Source: Marinobacter antarcticus
Lineage (GTDB): Bacteria > Pseudomonadota > Gammaproteobacteria > Pseudomonadales > Oleiphilaceae
Direction of reading: 5' to 3'
Length of the DNA stretch: 55,220 nt
Assembly (NCBI RefSeq): GCF_011049865.1
Contig: NZ_DRGY01000121.1
Span: 1 to 55,220 of the forward strand
Shown here: piece after piece, positions 12,178 to 22,247 of the stretch
Layout of the letters: each line of letters begins with the position of its first letter
How positions within the stretch are numbered: position 1 is the first letter of the stretch
The notes under the pieces: model-generated
What the model was told of the DNA's origin: nothing
The model's input: the letters and a program-made list of their open reading frames with translations, nothing else
Databases searched by the model: none
Translations under genes and position numbers: made by a program

Positions 12178-12972
12178 TTACACCGCAACCTGCGCCGGTG
12201 TCTTTGTTGCCCCGTGGCGACGCACCATTTCTCCGGCCAATGCCAGATAAGCAATCGCGCCCTTGGACGCCCGATCGTACTTCAGTGCTGGCAACCCGTA
12301 ACTGGGCGCTTCGGCCAGGCGCACGTTACGGGGAATAACGGCGCGATAAACCTTGTCGCCGAAGTATTCGGTGAGCTGGCCGGACACATCCAGAGTAAGG
12401 CTGTTCCGGGGGTCGTACATCGTTCTGAGAATGCCCTCAATCTCCAGATTCGGGTTCACCGTTTCCTTGATCTGCTCCACGGTGTTCATCAACGCAGCCA
12501 GGCCTTCCAGGGCGTAGTACTCACACTGCATGGGAATAAGCACTGAGTCCGCCGCCGAAAGCGCATTCACGGTGAGCAAGCTGAGTGAAGGCGGGCAGTC
12601 GATGAGTATATAGTCGTAGTTATCACGAACCGTGTTGAGGGCCATTCTGAGCCGGTGCTCCCGGCCAATCTCGTTCATCAGCGCCACTTCCGCGGCGGTC
12701 AGGTCGCCGTTCGACGGCACGATGTCGAAACCGGAAGCCTCCGCCGGAATGATCACTTCCGCCGCTGAGGCCCGCTTGGTCAGCAGGTCATAACCGGAAA
12801 GTTCCAGCCCGCTTTTATCCACGCCGCTGCCCATGGTGGCATTGCCCTGTGGATCCATATCGACCAACAGAACGCGGCGCTTGGTAGCGGCTAGAGAGGC
12901 TGCAAGGTTGACGCAGGTGGTGGTTTTGCCCACACCGCCTTTCTGATTGGTCACTGCCATCACGCGCGCCAT
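12178..12972 (-). CDS. parA: Chromosome-partitioning ATPase ParA (Soj)
   Basis: ParA is a Walker-type ATPase that binds DNA non-specifically and moves ParB-parS complexes. The start chosen is ATG at 12972, preceded by GGAGG with good spacing, giving MARVMAVTNQ. Upstream in-frame codons are probably not translated. The deviant Walker A KGGVGKTT is at residues 11-18, with the Walker B-like DYILIDCPPSLSLLT and the C-terminal MYDPRNSLTLDV and PRNVRLAEAPSYGLP motifs. At 264 residues it is the chromosomal type. The operon order rsmG-parA-parB is common in gammaproteobacteria. Confidence 0.97.
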   Translation of the reverse strand: MARVMAVTNQKGGVGKTTTCVNLAASLAATKRRVLLVDMDPQGNATMGSGVDKSGLELSGYDLLTKRASAAEVIIPAEASGFDIVPSNGDLTAAEVALMNEIGREHRLRMALNTVRDNYDYILIDCPPSLSLLTVNALSAADSVLIPMQCEYYALEGLAALMNTVEQIKETVNPNLEIEGILRTMYDPRNSLTLDVSGQLTEYFGDKVYRAVIPRNVRLAEAPSYGLPALKYDRASKGAIAYLALAGEMVRRHGATKTPAQVAV

Positions 12973-13006
12973 GTATCGCCTCCTTTTTGCAGAATATCGC
13001 TGCGGG

Positions 13007-13651
13007 TTACTGGGGTTCTTCTGTTCGGGCCACAACCAACAGGTTTCTGTCGCCGCCCGCACCGGGAACGCTCAGAGAATGGCTTGCGGATACCTGCCAG
13101 CCTGCCCGAAGGGCCGCTACTTCATCATCCGGATACTGACCTTTCATGGCAAGGAACTCACCCTTATTTGCCAACAGCTCGCCACACCAGCCTACCAGCT
13201 TATCCAGCGCGGTAAACGCCCGGCTGCTGATCTGGTTGAACGGTTGCTCCGGCTTGCCGTCTTCAGCGCGGCCGTGAATCACTTCCACGTTGTTCAGGCC
13301 AAGCTCCAGCACGCACTGATTCAGGAACCGGGTTTTCTTACCGTTGCTGTCCAGAAGGGTGAAACGCTTTTCGGGAAAGGCGATCGCCAGGGGAATACCC
13401 GGCAAACCGCCGCCGGCACCCACATCAAGCAGGTGTTTGGTGGTTACCCAAGGCAGAATGCTCAGGCTGTCGAGCAACTGCCGGGAAATCATCTCCCCCT
13501 CGTTACGCACGGCGGTCAGGTTATAGGCCTTGTTCCACTTGTTAAGCAGCGCCAGAAACGCCAGCAGTTGTTGTTGTTGGTCGTCAGTGAGGGACAATTG
13601 CATATCGGCCAGCCCTTCACGGAGTTGGCGGTGCCAGAGTGTGGGGGCCAT
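13007..13651 (-). CDS. rsmG: 16S rRNA (guanine527-N7)-methyltransferase
   Basis: RsmG (GidB) methylates G527 of 16S rRNA using SAM; its loss gives low-level streptomycin resistance in other bacteria. The 214-residue protein has the SAM-binding motif LLDVGAGGGLPGIPLAI at about 74-90, preceded by the family pattern KWNKAYNLTAVRN (38-50). It starts 8 bp after the mnmG stop and is followed by parA, the usual mnmG-rsmG-parA order. Confidence 0.97.
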   Translation of the reverse strand: MAPTLWHRQLREGLADMQLSLTDDQQQQLLAFLALLNKWNKAYNLTAVRNEGEMISRQLLDSLSILPWVTTKHLLDVGAGGGLPGIPLAIAFPEKRFTLLDSNGKKTRFLNQCVLELGLNNVEVIHGRAEDGKPEQPFNQISSRAFTALDKLVGWCGELLANKGEFLAMKGQYPDDEVAALRAGWQVSASHSLSVPGAGGDRNLLVVARTEEPQ

Positions 13652-13659
13652 AAGTCTGC

Positions 13660-15546
13660 TCAGGCGCTTTGCTTGTGCAGAAGATCACGCTTCTTCAGGC
13701 GCACCAGAATCTGCGAGATCGCAGCAGGCGTAACGCCCTGAATCCTCGACGCCTGGGCAACTGTCTCGGGGCGCACCTCTTTGAGCTTTTGCCTTATCTC
13801 GTTCGACAAGCCACCGATCACATCGTAATCCAGATCTATCGGCAATACGGTGTTTTCGTTCCGGCGCAGGCGTTCAATTTCGTCTGCCTGGCGAGAAATG
13901 TAGCCTTCGTATTTGATCTCGATTTCGACCTGCTCTGCCACCACGGGATCATCCGCCTGCCCTGCTCCGATATCAGCAATATGGCTGTACACAATCTCCG
14001 GGCGACGGAGCAATTCTGCCAGGGTGTGATCCCGGGTCATCGGCTGCTTGAGAAAACCGTTGGCGCGATCGCCCGCATCGGTTGACGGGTGAATGCGGGT
14101 GGATTCCAGCCGGTTACGCTCTGTGGCAATGGCTTCCCGCTTAAGGCTGAATGCCTGCCAGCGCTCGTCGTTCACCAGCCCCAGATTGCGGCCGGTTTCG
14201 GTCAGGCGCAGATCGGCGTTGTCTTCTCGCAGAATCAGGCGGTACTCGGCGCGGCTGGTAAACATACGGTAAGGCTCACTGGTGCCCATCGTGATCAGGT
14301 CGTCGACCAGCACACCAAGATAAGCCTCATCCCGGCGCGGGTACCATTCGCTCTTTTCTTGCGCGCGCAGGGCCGCGTTGATGCCCGCCAGCAAACCCTG
14401 GGCGCCGGCTTCTTCATAGCCGGTGGTGCCGTTGATCTGACCGGCAAAATAAAGTCCCTGAATGAACTTGGTTTCCAGGGTGTGGCGCAGGTCTTGCGGG
14501 TTCAGGTAATCGTATTCGATGGCGTAGCCGGGCCGGGTGATATGGGCGTTCTCAAAACCCTGAATCGTGCGCACTGCCGCAAGCTGAATATCAAACGGCA
14601 GGCTGGTCGAAATACCGTTCGGGTAGAGCTCGTTGGTGGTCAGGCCTTCAGGTTCCACAAAGATCTGATGCGAGTCCTTGTCGGAAAAACGATTGACCTT
14701 GTCTTCGATGGACGGGCAGTAACGCGGCCCTATACCTTCAATATTGCCGGCAAACATGGGCGAGCGGTCAAAGCCACTGCGGATAATATCGTGGGTATGT
14801 TCGTTGGTGCGGGTGACGTAACAGCATACCTGCTCAGGGTGCTGCGCCCGGCTGCCGGTAAACGACATCACCGGCGTGGGACTATCACCCCACTGCTGCT
14901 GCATGACCGAAAAATCAACGCTGCGGGCGTCAATGCGCGGCGGTGTGCCGGTTTTGAGGCGGCCCACGTTGAAAGGTAGCTCCCGTAAACGCTGAGCCAG
15001 CGCGTTGGCAGGCGCGTCGCCGGCACGGCCGCCCGAGTGCTGCTGCATGCCAATGTGGATAACGCCCCCGAGAAACGTACCGGTGGTCAGCACCACGGTC
15101 TTGGCGTTGAACCGGATGCCCGTCTGGGACACAACGCCGGTAACCTGATCGTTTTCCACAATCAGATCGTCTGCGGCCTGCTGGAACAGCGTGAGGTTAG
15201 GCTGGTTTTCCAACGCATGGCGAATCGCCGCTTTGTAAAGAACCCGGTCAGCCTGGGCACGGGTGGCCCGCACGGCCGGGCCTTTTCGGCTGTTGAGCAC
15301 GCGAAACTGAATGCCCGCAAGATCGGTCGCTTGCGCCATGGCGCCGCCAAGGGCGTCAATTTCCTTCACCAGATGGCTTTTGCCAATGCCACCAATGGCC
15401 GGATTACAGGACATCTGGCCCAGTGTTTCAATGTTATGGGTCAGCAGCAGGGTTTGCGAACCCATACGCGCTGCCGCCAAAGCGGCTTCAGTGCCGGCGT
15501 GGCCGCCACCAATGACAATGACATCGAAACGCGTTGGAAAATCCAC
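13660..15546 (-). CDS. mnmG: tRNA uridine-5-carboxymethylaminomethyl modification enzyme MnmG
   Basis: MnmG (GidA) works with MnmE to modify the wobble U34 of several tRNAs, using FAD and NADH. The 628-residue protein has the FAD dinucleotide fold [16 protein letters not shown] at residues 11-26, the [26 protein letters not shown] motif ([13 protein letters not shown]), and the C-terminal helical domain that binds MnmE. A GAGGTG ribosome site lies 8 bases before ATG 15546. It is transcribed away from the AT-rich, DnaA-box-bearing spacer, as gidA is in E. coli. Its partner mnmE is also in this window (24.4-25.8 kb). Confidence 0.98.
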   Translation of the reverse strand: MDFPTRFDVIVIGGGHAGTEAALAAARMGSQTLLLTHNIETLGQMSCNPAIGGIGKSHLVKEIDALGGAMAQATDLAGIQFRVLNSRKGPAVRATRAQADRVLYKAAIRHALENQPNLTLFQQAADDLIVENDQVTGVVSQTGIRFNAKTVVLTTGTFLGGVIHIGMQQHSGGRAGDAPANALAQRLRELPFNVGRLKTGTPPRIDARSVDFSVMQQQWGDSPTPVMSFTGSRAQHPEQVCCYVTRTNEHTHDIIRSGFDRSPMFAGNIEGIGPRYCPSIEDKVNRFSDKDSHQIFVEPEGLTTNELYPNGISTSLPFDIQLAAVRTIQGFENAHITRPGYAIEYDYLNPQDLRHTLETKFIQGLYFAGQINGTTGYEEAGAQGLLAGINAALRAQEKSEWYPRRDEAYLGVLVDDLITMGTSEPYRMFTSRAEYRLILREDNADLRLTETGRNLGLVNDERWQAFSLKREAIATERNRLESTRIHPSTDAGDRANGFLKQPMTRDHTLAELLRRPEIVYSHIADIGAGQADDPVVAEQVEIEIKYEGYISRQADEIERLRRNENTVLPIDLDYDVIGGLSNEIRQKLKEVRPETVAQASRIQGVTPAAISQILVRLKKRDLLHKQSA

Positions 15547-15899
15547 AGTTCACCTCGGTATTCGGGGGATAAAAACAGGGCGGGGAGTATAACGTTTCAC
15601 TCGGGAAAATGCAGTCAGAATGTGCAAATTTTAACCAGCAGCACTCATGAATAAAAATCATCGGGGAGGGCGTCATCGGAAAAACTTCCGCCGCGTCGAA
15701 ATTTCGTCATGTAATAAAACTGAAATTATCGGGTTTTCATAGGCTTGAACAACTCTTCTCACAAATCTTTTCAAGAAAGTTATCCACATTAAGAGCCGTC
15801 TGTTATGCACCTCTAAATTATCAATAACTAATTGTTTTTAATTATTTTTTAAAAATTCATTCAAAGCTTATACGCAGCTTATCCCACTAATTATCCACA
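15547..15899. other. AT-rich spacer with DnaA boxes upstream of mnmG (secondary origin candidate)
   Basis: About 340 bp with no gene. It holds two perfect DnaA boxes TTATCCACA at 15780-15788 and 15891-15899 (the latter inside the 3' end of the MFS gene) and one 8/9 match, TTATGCACC, at 15803-15811. Between them, 15811-15866 is almost purely A/T, with long T-runs like a DNA-unwinding element. A -10-like TATACT for mnmG is at 15586-15591 (minus strand), without a convincing -35. E. coli oriC occupies the same place next to mnmG, but the dense GATC spacing of Dam/SeqA-type origins is absent. It may be an ancestral, minor or regulatory DnaA site; the rpmH-dnaA spacer is the stronger origin. Confidence 0.5.
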
Positions 15900-17194
15900 G
15901 ATTCTGATCGTGTGCTCTGCCTCAGGCGCCACACGGCGATCAGCGCCAGCCCGTTGGCCAAAGACAACATTAGGAAAAACCCCGGAATACCCACATCAAA
16001 CACCCCGAGCACCAGAATTCCAGCCAATGCACTGACCACCATGAACAGCGCGTTGATCACATTCAGCGCGGCTATGATTCGCGCTCGTTTTATTTGCGGG
16101 GTTTCATGCTGGATAAACGCATAAAGCGGCACAATAAACAGACCACCGCAAATCCCGATACCGACCAGGTCGAGCAAAACGCGGAGATAAATCGGGTTTG
16201 TTATCAGCGTCCACCAGGTGGATGATTCCGGGCTCGCCGGCACCGCGAAAAACAGATCCACACCCAACAGACTCAGCCCTAACGCCCCCCAAGGCACAGG
16301 CGCCAGAGTGATGCGGTGCCGGGTGAGGCGCTCGCACATCATTGAGCCTATGGAAATACCCACAATGAACATGGCCAACAGCAGGGTGACAACGGTTTCG
16401 TCGCCTTGCAGATTGTTTTGGCCGAAGTTGGGGAACTGGGTGAGATAGGCGGCTCCGAGAAACCAGAACCAGGAAATAGCCAGAATGGCCCACAGCACCG
16501 ACTTGCGCTCGGCCGCCAGGCTCATCAATTGCCAGGTTTCACGAATCGGCTGGAAGCGCATCGCCGGCCCGGTTCTGTCAGCACTGGCAGCACCGGTTTC
16601 CGGCACCTGGCGCGCAGCAAGATAACCCAGAACCGCCATCACCAGCACGCTTACCGCGGTGAGTTTCGCCGCCGCCTCAAGGCCCATCAACAAACCGGCA
16701 GCTATAGTGCCCAGCAAAATGGCAATAAACGTGCCCATGCTGACCAGACCGTTACCGCCCAACAGTTCATCATCGCCCAGTACTTGCGGCAAAATGGCGT
16801 ACTTTACCGGCCCGAAGAAGGTGGACTGGGTACCCATCAGAAACAGCAACACCAGCAACCCTTCGTACCAGTCAAACCAGAGCGCCAGGGCGGCCAACGC
16901 CATGATGCCTATCTCCGCCAGCTTTACCTTGCGAATAATGGCGGCTTTCTCATAGCGGTCTGCCATCTGCCCGGCAACGCCGGAAAACAGAAAAAACGGC
17001 AGAATAAACAAAAAGGCGGCCAGATTGATCACCGTGTTCACTGAAAGCCCCAACAGACCGGTGGTCTGGTAAGCAATCAGCAACAGCAGCGCGTTTTTGT
17101 AGAGATTGTCGTTGAACGCGCCGGAAAACTGAGTGAGATAGAACGGCAAAAACCGCCGCTGCCCCAGTAAACGGAACTGACTGTGCTTGGCCAT
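15887..17194 (-). CDS. MFS transporter, LplT-like
   Basis: A 435-residue major facilitator protein with about 12 membrane segments. The N-terminus (FLPFYLTQFSGAFNDNLYKNA), the ADRYEKAAIIRKVKLAEI loop after helix 2 and the STFFGPVKYAILPQ motif are typical of the LplT group, which flips lysophospholipids across the inner membrane. In many bacteria that group is fused or linked to a PlsC/Aas acyltransferase. No acyltransferase is adjacent here, so the substrate is uncertain. It lies 38 bp after the RND permease on the same strand and may be the last gene of that operon. Its stop region overlaps a DnaA box. Confidence 0.8.
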   Translation of the reverse strand: MAKHSQFRLLGQRRFLPFYLTQFSGAFNDNLYKNALLLLIAYQTTGLLGLSVNTVINLAAFLFILPFFLFSGVAGQMADRYEKAAIIRKVKLAEIGIMALAALALWFDWYEGLLVLLFLMGTQSTFFGPVKYAILPQVLGDDELLGGNGLVSMGTFIAILLGTIAAGLLMGLEAAAKLTAVSVLVMAVLGYLAARQVPETGAASADRTGPAMRFQPIRETWQLMSLAAERKSVLWAILAISWFWFLGAAYLTQFPNFGQNNLQGDETVVTLLLAMFIVGISIGSMMCERLTRHRITLAPVPWGALGLSLLGVDLFFAVPASPESSTWWTLITNPIYLRVLLDLVGIGICGGLFIVPLYAFIQHETPQIKRARIIAALNVINALFMVVSALAGILVLGVFDVGIPGFFLMLSLANGLALIAVWRLRQSTRSESVDN

Positions 17195-17232
17195 GAAAAC
17201 ATCCGGGTTGCTGGGTTACGCCAGATTGTTCA

Positions 17233-20200
17233 TCAATCTGACGAGGGTGCCTGGAATAACGATGCCTGGCGTTCCAGCTCATGCTCGATTGCATTGGCCG
17301 ATTTGGCAAATCCGGCAAGCAGATTGTATAGCACCGGGATGATAAACAGCGTAAGCGTGGTGGCAAAAATCAACCCGCCCAGGATAACCACACCGATTGC
17401 TGCCCGGCTCTCGGCACCCGCACCTGTGGCAATAACCAGAGGCACAGCACCAAAAATGGTGGATATGGTGGTCATCAATACAGGCCGGAACCGCAAGGAT
17501 GCACCTTCAAGAATGGCGTCTTTTACCGCGTAACCTTCATCCCGGAGCTGGTTGGCAAACTCGACAATCAGGATCCCGTTTTTCGACATAAGACCAAGCA
17601 GCATAATAATCCCGATCTGACTGTATATGTTCAGGCTGATACCACTCCACCACAGGGCCAGTACTGCGCCGGTCAAGGCCAGCGGCACCGGTAGCATAAT
17701 GATGAGTGGGTGTATCCAGCTCTCGAACTGGGCCGCCAGCACCAGAAATACGATAATAAAGGCCAGCCCGAAGGTGACATAAATAGCAGCGGAAGATTCC
17801 TGAAACTCCCGGGACAGCCCCCGGTAGCTCACTCGCGCCTCCGGTGGCAAATTATCCACAGACAGATTGTTCAGATAGGTGAGCGCCGAACCAAGATCAT
17901 AGCCGTCCGCCAACGAGGCACTTATGACCACAGCCGGAAGACGATCGATTCGCCGTAAATCCGGATTGGCACCAACTTCTTTGACGGAGACCAGGGCCTG
18001 AAGGGGAATGAGCGTGCCACCCTCTCTGGGCCGCAGAAAAATCTGACCCAGATCGGCCGGAGTGGCGCGATCTGCTTCCGCCGCCTGCACAATCACATCG
18101 TATTCGCGACCACGATCCAGATAGGTGGTGACCTGCCGGGACGCTAGCATGGTTTGCAGGGTTAACCCGACATCTTCCACGGTTATGTCCAGATCGGCTG
18201 CTCGCTCACGATCAATGGTCAGTCGCAGTTCCGGCCGGGTCAGCTCAAAGTCGGATTTCACATTCAGCAGGTCCGGATTGTCCTTTGCCCGCTCAACAAT
18301 TTCGTCGCTCCAGGCCTGCACCGATTCGTAATCCGGGCCGGCAATGACAAACTCCACAGGCTGGCTGAATCCTCTCTGGCCAAGCCCCGGGGGATTCACG
18401 GGTACAACCCGGATACCGGAAACCTCACCTAATTTTTCCCGTAATTCACTGGTGATCTGTTGTTGCTTGATGTCCCGCTCTTCCCAGGGCGCAAGGCCCA
18501 TGATCATGAACGCGTTGTCTTCTTCACCCCGGAAACCGACGATTGAGAGCAAACGATTGGCGGCACCGGATTCAATGTAAGGCAAGAGCTGCTCTTCTGC
18601 TTTGCGTACATAGTGATCTGTGAACTCCACGGTCGCACCCCGGGGCGCACTGGCCGGCATGATGATAATGCCCCGATCTTCTGTAGGCGCAAGCTCTTGG
18701 GGTAGCTTCGGATAAACCACTACGGCAATGATCAGCCCTACAACGCCCAGGCCAATCAACAGGCCGGGCTGGTTCAGGGAAAAGCCCAACAGCCGCTCGT
18801 ATCCCCGAGTAAGACCGTTCAGAACTTTCTCACTAGCGCCCCACAGGCGATGCCCCTCCAGGGATTCCGGGCTGTGCCTGAGCCATTTCGAACACAACAT
18901 GGGCGCGAGAGTGAGCGCAACCAGGCTGGACACAACCACCGCAGCGGCAAGCGTGAAGCCAAATTCCGCGAACAGGCGACCAATATTTCCCCCCATGAAT
19001 GAAATGGGCACAAACACCGCCACCAGCGTCAACGTGGTGGCAATAACGGCGAATGCTACCTGCTTGGCACCGCGATACGATGCCAGCAACGGGGGCTCGC
19101 CTTCGTCAATTCGACGCTGGATGTTTTCCAGCATGACGATGGCATCGTCTACCACCAGACCAATGGCCAAGATCACGGCCAGCAACGTCAGCACGTTGAT
19201 TGAGAAGCCCAGAAACCCCAGGCCAATAAACGCACCGATGACCGACACCGGAATGGTCACAGCCGGAATCAGGGTGGCCCGCCAGGACCGTAAAAACAGG
19301 AAGATAACGAGAATAACCAGAGACACGGCAATGGCGAGCGTAATGATCACTTCCTTGATTGAGGCCCGGATAAAAATGGACTCATCATAACTCTCGGCGA
19401 TCGATACCTCAGGCGGCAGGGTTTTCCGGATTTTCTCCAACTCTGCGCGAACGCCGTCAGACACGGCGACCGTATTGGCTTTAGACTGGCGAATAATGCC
19501 CATACCAATGGCGGTCTGACCGTTGGCGCGAAGGCGACTGACGTCGGATTCCACGCCCATCTGCACATTGGCAACCTCCCCCAGACGCAGCAAGTCGTTG
19601 TTGTTTCGACGGATCACCAGCTCGCGGAATTCCTCCACGGTGGAGAGCCGACCTTCGGCCCGAACGGTGAAGTTCCGGGTAGACGAGTCGACCGAGCCCG
19701 CTGGCAACTCCACATTGTTAGCGCGCAGGGCTCTTTCAACTTCCGCCACCGTGACGTTTCGGGCTGCCAGCCGTTCCCGGTCGAGCCAGATCCGAATGGC
19801 ATAGCGTCGCTCACCGCCAATACGCACGTCGGCGACCCCGTCCAAAACAGACAAGCGGTCGGCCAGGGTGCGATCTGCAAAATCGCTCAGTTCAGCTGCA
19901 TCCCACACATCGCTGCGCAGTGTGACCCACATCATCGGGCGGGCATCGGAGTCTGCCTTGCGCACCACAGACGCATCCGCTTCTTCGGGAAGCTGGTCAA
20001 TCACCCGGGACACGGCGTCGCGAACGTCGTTGGCGGCGATGTCCACATCACGGGACGAGGAAAACTCGATACTGGTGCGTGATTCACCCTGTTCGGTAGA
20101 CGACTCAATCGAGCGGATGCCTTCGATGCCGCTGATAGCCCCTTCAATCACCTGGGTGATTTGTGTATCCACCACTTCCGCAGCAGCGCCCCTGTAGTTG

Positions 20201-20346
20201 GTGGAAATGGACACCACCGGGGGATCAATATCCGGGTACTCGCGCACCGGCAAACCCAACAGGGCTGCCAGACCGAACACCACGATCAGCAGGCTCAGAA
20301 CCGTTGCAAAAACAGGGCGTTTTATGGAGATATCTGAAAGGATCAC
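17233..20346 (-). CDS. RND efflux pump inner-membrane permease (HAE-1 type)
   Basis: A 1037-residue proton-driven exporter of the AcrB/MexB superfamily. It has the N-terminal helix SIKRPVFATVLSLLIVV, two large periplasmic loops, and the proton-relay motif LAIGLVVDDAIVMLEN with paired Asp in TM4. The second-half signature GLMSKNGILIVEFANQLRDEG follows, then the final hydrophobic block with TLTLFIIPVLYNLLA. The start is GTG at 20346, three bases after the adaptor gene. Substrate cannot be told from sequence: hydrophobic drugs, solvents or detergents are typical for the family. No outer-membrane factor gene is nearby, so a TolC/OprM-like partner must come from elsewhere. Confidence 0.93.
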   Translation of the reverse strand: MILSDISIKRPVFATVLSLLIVVFGLAALLGLPVREYPDIDPPVVSISTNYRGAAAEVVDTQITQVIEGAISGIEGIRSIESSTEQGESRTSIEFSSSRDVDIAANDVRDAVSRVIDQLPEEADASVVRKADSDARPMMWVTLRSDVWDAAELSDFADRTLADRLSVLDGVADVRIGGERRYAIRIWLDRERLAARNVTVAEVERALRANNVELPAGSVDSSTRNFTVRAEGRLSTVEEFRELVIRRNNNDLLRLGEVANVQMGVESDVSRLRANGQTAIGMGIIRQSKANTVAVSDGVRAELEKIRKTLPPEVSIAESYDESIFIRASIKEVIITLAIAVSLVILVIFLFLRSWRATLIPAVTIPVSVIGAFIGLGFLGFSINVLTLLAVILAIGLVVDDAIVMLENIQRRIDEGEPPLLASYRGAKQVAFAVIATTLTLVAVFVPISFMGGNIGRLFAEFGFTLAAAVVVSSLVALTLAPMLCSKWLRHSPESLEGHRLWGASEKVLNGLTRGYERLLGFSLNQPGLLIGLGVVGLIIAVVVYPKLPQELAPTEDRGIIIMPASAPRGATVEFTDHYVRKAEEQLLPYIESGAANRLLSIVGFRGEEDNAFMIMGLAPWEERDIKQQQITSELREKLGEVSGIRVVPVNPPGLGQRGFSQPVEFVIAGPDYESVQAWSDEIVERAKDNPDLLNVKSDFELTRPELRLTIDRERAADLDITVEDVGLTLQTMLASRQVTTYLDRGREYDVIVQAAEADRATPADLGQIFLRPREGGTLIPLQALVSVKEVGANPDLRRIDRLPAVVISASLADGYDLGSALTYLNNLSVDNLPPEARVSYRGLSREFQESSAAIYVTFGLAFIIVFLVLAAQFESWIHPLIIMLPVPLALTGAVLALWWSGISLNIYSQIGIIMLLGLMSKNGILIVEFANQLRDEGYAVKDAILEGASLRFRPVLMTTISTIFGAVPLVIATGAGAESRAAIGVVILGGLIFATTLTLFIIPVLYNLLAGFAKSANAIEHELERQASLFQAPSSD

Positions 20347-20348
20347 GG

Positions 20349-21443
20349 TCAGGAATCCACAGACTGGGCGAAGCGGTTGTCCGGTATGGCCTTGTCCTCA
20401 TCCATTACCCGGATACGATCACCACTGCTGAGACGGTCCTGCCCCGTAACGATCACCGCATCTTCAAGAGACAGGCCCTTGGCCACTTCCACCAGGCCGG
20501 GCATTCTTGAACCAAGCACCACGGAAACACGTCGCGCGATGCCGTCCTCGGCGACAAACACATATTGCTCATCTCCCCGGATCATCACCGCCTGCTCGGG
20601 AATCACCAGGGCTTGCCGTTCCCGCAGGGTCAGCGCTGTCGAAATAAACTGCCCGGGGCGCAGTTTGCCATCGGGATTATCGAGCAAAGCCCGCACCGGC
20701 AGAGTCCGGCTGAGTTCGTTAACGCGGGTGCCCAACTCGGCGAGTTCTCCGGAAAACCGGATATCAGGAAAAGCGGGCGACGTACCTCTTACCTGCTGGC
20801 CCAGGGCAACCTGACCCAAAAATCGCTCGGGGATCGAGAAATTAAGTTCCATGCGCGCCGTGTTATCGAGCGTGGTGACGGTAGTACCGGCGATAACGTA
20901 GGCACCGATGCTGATATCACTCAGCCCGACAACGCCGGTAAAAGGCGCTTCAATTCGATGGTTTTCCAGGCGCACTTGGGCCGCCTGGCGCTGAGCGTCG
21001 CCAACATCAACGGCGGTGCGCAGTTCATCCACCTGCGACTGGGAAATACTGTTGTTGGACCGGAGGCTCCGAGCGCGTTCCAGGGTTCGGCGGGCATCGG
21101 CTAACTGGGCCTCAATCACTTTGAGATCGGCCTGCGCCTGACGATCATCGAGCCGCAAAAGCACATCGCCCTGCTTTACCCGACGACCGGTTTTAAGGTT
21201 GAGTGCCACTGCGCGACCGCTGATTTCGGTGGTCAGCTCCACCGCATTCACGGCTTTGAGGTTGCCCACGGCCGTAACGACATCGCGCACGGTATCCAGT
21301 TTGGGAGTCCGTGTGTTGACAGCACTGGCAGGGCGTTCGCGATCACTCTTTGCCCCTTTTTCATTGTCCAGCGAACGATAGGTAACCGCAGCGCCTATGG
21401 CAACGGCAACCAATACCAGCCCAATCAACCATTGCTTCCACAT
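20349..21443 (-). CDS. RND efflux pump periplasmic adaptor (membrane fusion protein)
   Basis: The adaptor links an RND permease to an outer-membrane channel. The predicted 364-residue product starts MWKQWLIGLVLVAVAIGAAV, a single membrane anchor or signal. It then has the lipoyl/barrel-sandwich halves (TEISGRAVALNLKTGRRVKQGDVLLRL split around the hairpin), an alpha-hairpin (IEAQLADARRTLERARSL), and the second half HRIEAPFTGVVGLSDISIG. ATG at 21443 is preferred, with GGAAA upstream; an in-frame GTG at 21464 would add seven residues. It lies directly upstream of the permease and 35 bp after the DUF3833 gene. Confidence 0.9.
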   Translation of the reverse strand: MWKQWLIGLVLVAVAIGAAVTYRSLDNEKGAKSDRERPASAVNTRTPKLDTVRDVVTAVGNLKAVNAVELTTEISGRAVALNLKTGRRVKQGDVLLRLDDRQAQADLKVIEAQLADARRTLERARSLRSNNSISQSQVDELRTAVDVGDAQRQAAQVRLENHRIEAPFTGVVGLSDISIGAYVIAGTTVTTLDNTARMELNFSIPERFLGQVALGQQVRGTSPAFPDIRFSGELAELGTRVNELSRTLPVRALLDNPDGKLRPGQFISTALTLRERQALVIPEQAVMIRGDEQYVFVAEDGIARRVSVVLGSRMPGLVEVAKGLSLEDAVIVTGQDRLSSGDRIRVMDEDKAIPDNRFAQSVDS

Positions 21444-21478
21444 AGATTTTCCAGTGTTCGTCACGTTTCGTCAGATCG

Positions 21479-22066
21479 TCATTGTTGTTTCTGGATAACC
21501 AATACCAATTCACCGACATCAACACCCCATTTGCTCATGGTGGTTTCATTGATCAGGGTGTCGGGTGTTACCAGGTACATCCAGTCGTCCATGCGCAAAT
21601 CCAGGGTTCCATCACCATAGGCAACCTGAAGCACATAATTCATATTAATGGCGTTGCCACTCCAGCGCATGATTCCCGGCTCAACCACGTCGCCCGCGTT
21701 AGCGTGATAACCCGCGCCGCTTTGGGTCGGCGTCAGGGTCCAGACCCGGGTTTGCACTTCGCCATCATCAAAGTGGAATTCTTCGTCCAGCGTACCCACG
21801 CCCTCGTTGTCCCAGGTTGCCGAAATAGTCGCGTCAAACGTGCGGATGACTTCTCCGGACATGTCCTTGACCACACCTCTTGCTATAAGTTCTCCGCTAA
21901 AAAACTGCTCTGGCACCAGCTTGGGACCGCGCTTTGCGTAGTCGGTCACTGCCGGGCCGGAGCAGCCACTCAACAGCACCAATGCCGCGACCAGAAAGAG
22001 TATAGAGCGCCCACCGGCTTTGGGAATCATCGAACACAGGTTTTGCATCTTCTTTACATTCTTCAT
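21479..22066 (-). CDS. DUF3833 family lipoprotein
   Basis: The 195-residue product starts at ATG 22066, with AAGGA nine bases upstream. It has a signal peptide ending in lipobox LLSGC with the lipidated Cys at about 35. The remainder matches my memory of the DUF3833 family: PEQFFSGELIARGVV near the start, an FHFDDGEVQTRVWTL strand region, and WMYLVTPDTLINET near the end. It looks like a soluble beta-rich, lipocalin-like fold with no known reaction. It is the first gene of a run with the RND adaptor and permease (35-bp and 3-bp gaps), which suggests an envelope role tied to the pump. The function is unknown and the operon link is inferred. Confidence 0.8.
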   Translation of the reverse strand: MKNVKKMQNLCSMIPKAGGRSILFLVAALVLLSGCSGPAVTDYAKRGPKLVPEQFFSGELIARGVVKDMSGEVIRTFDATISATWDNEGVGTLDEEFHFDDGEVQTRVWTLTPTQSGAGYHANAGDVVEPGIMRWSGNAINMNYVLQVAYGDGTLDLRMDDWMYLVTPDTLINETTMSKWGVDVGELVLVIQKQQ

Positions 22067-22247
22067 TTGGACTTTCCTTAAAGGGTACCCATTGAGGCTC
22101 ACGACCAAACTTCGACGTTCAAGCTCGTTACTTGAATACGCCAAAGAGGGTCGCTTCGATCAAAAAACGGTTTTTGTCAGGGGAGATCCGAGCAGAAAGT
22201 CGCAAAAAAGGCGATTTTACGACGGTTATTTGGCAGGCATGCGACCG

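Noticed and set aside
15700..15899. Naming the mnmG-side spacer as the main oriC
   Set aside because: Only two strict DnaA boxes, no GATC cluster, and several genes to its right would oppose the fork; the rpmH-dnaA spacer is denser in boxes.
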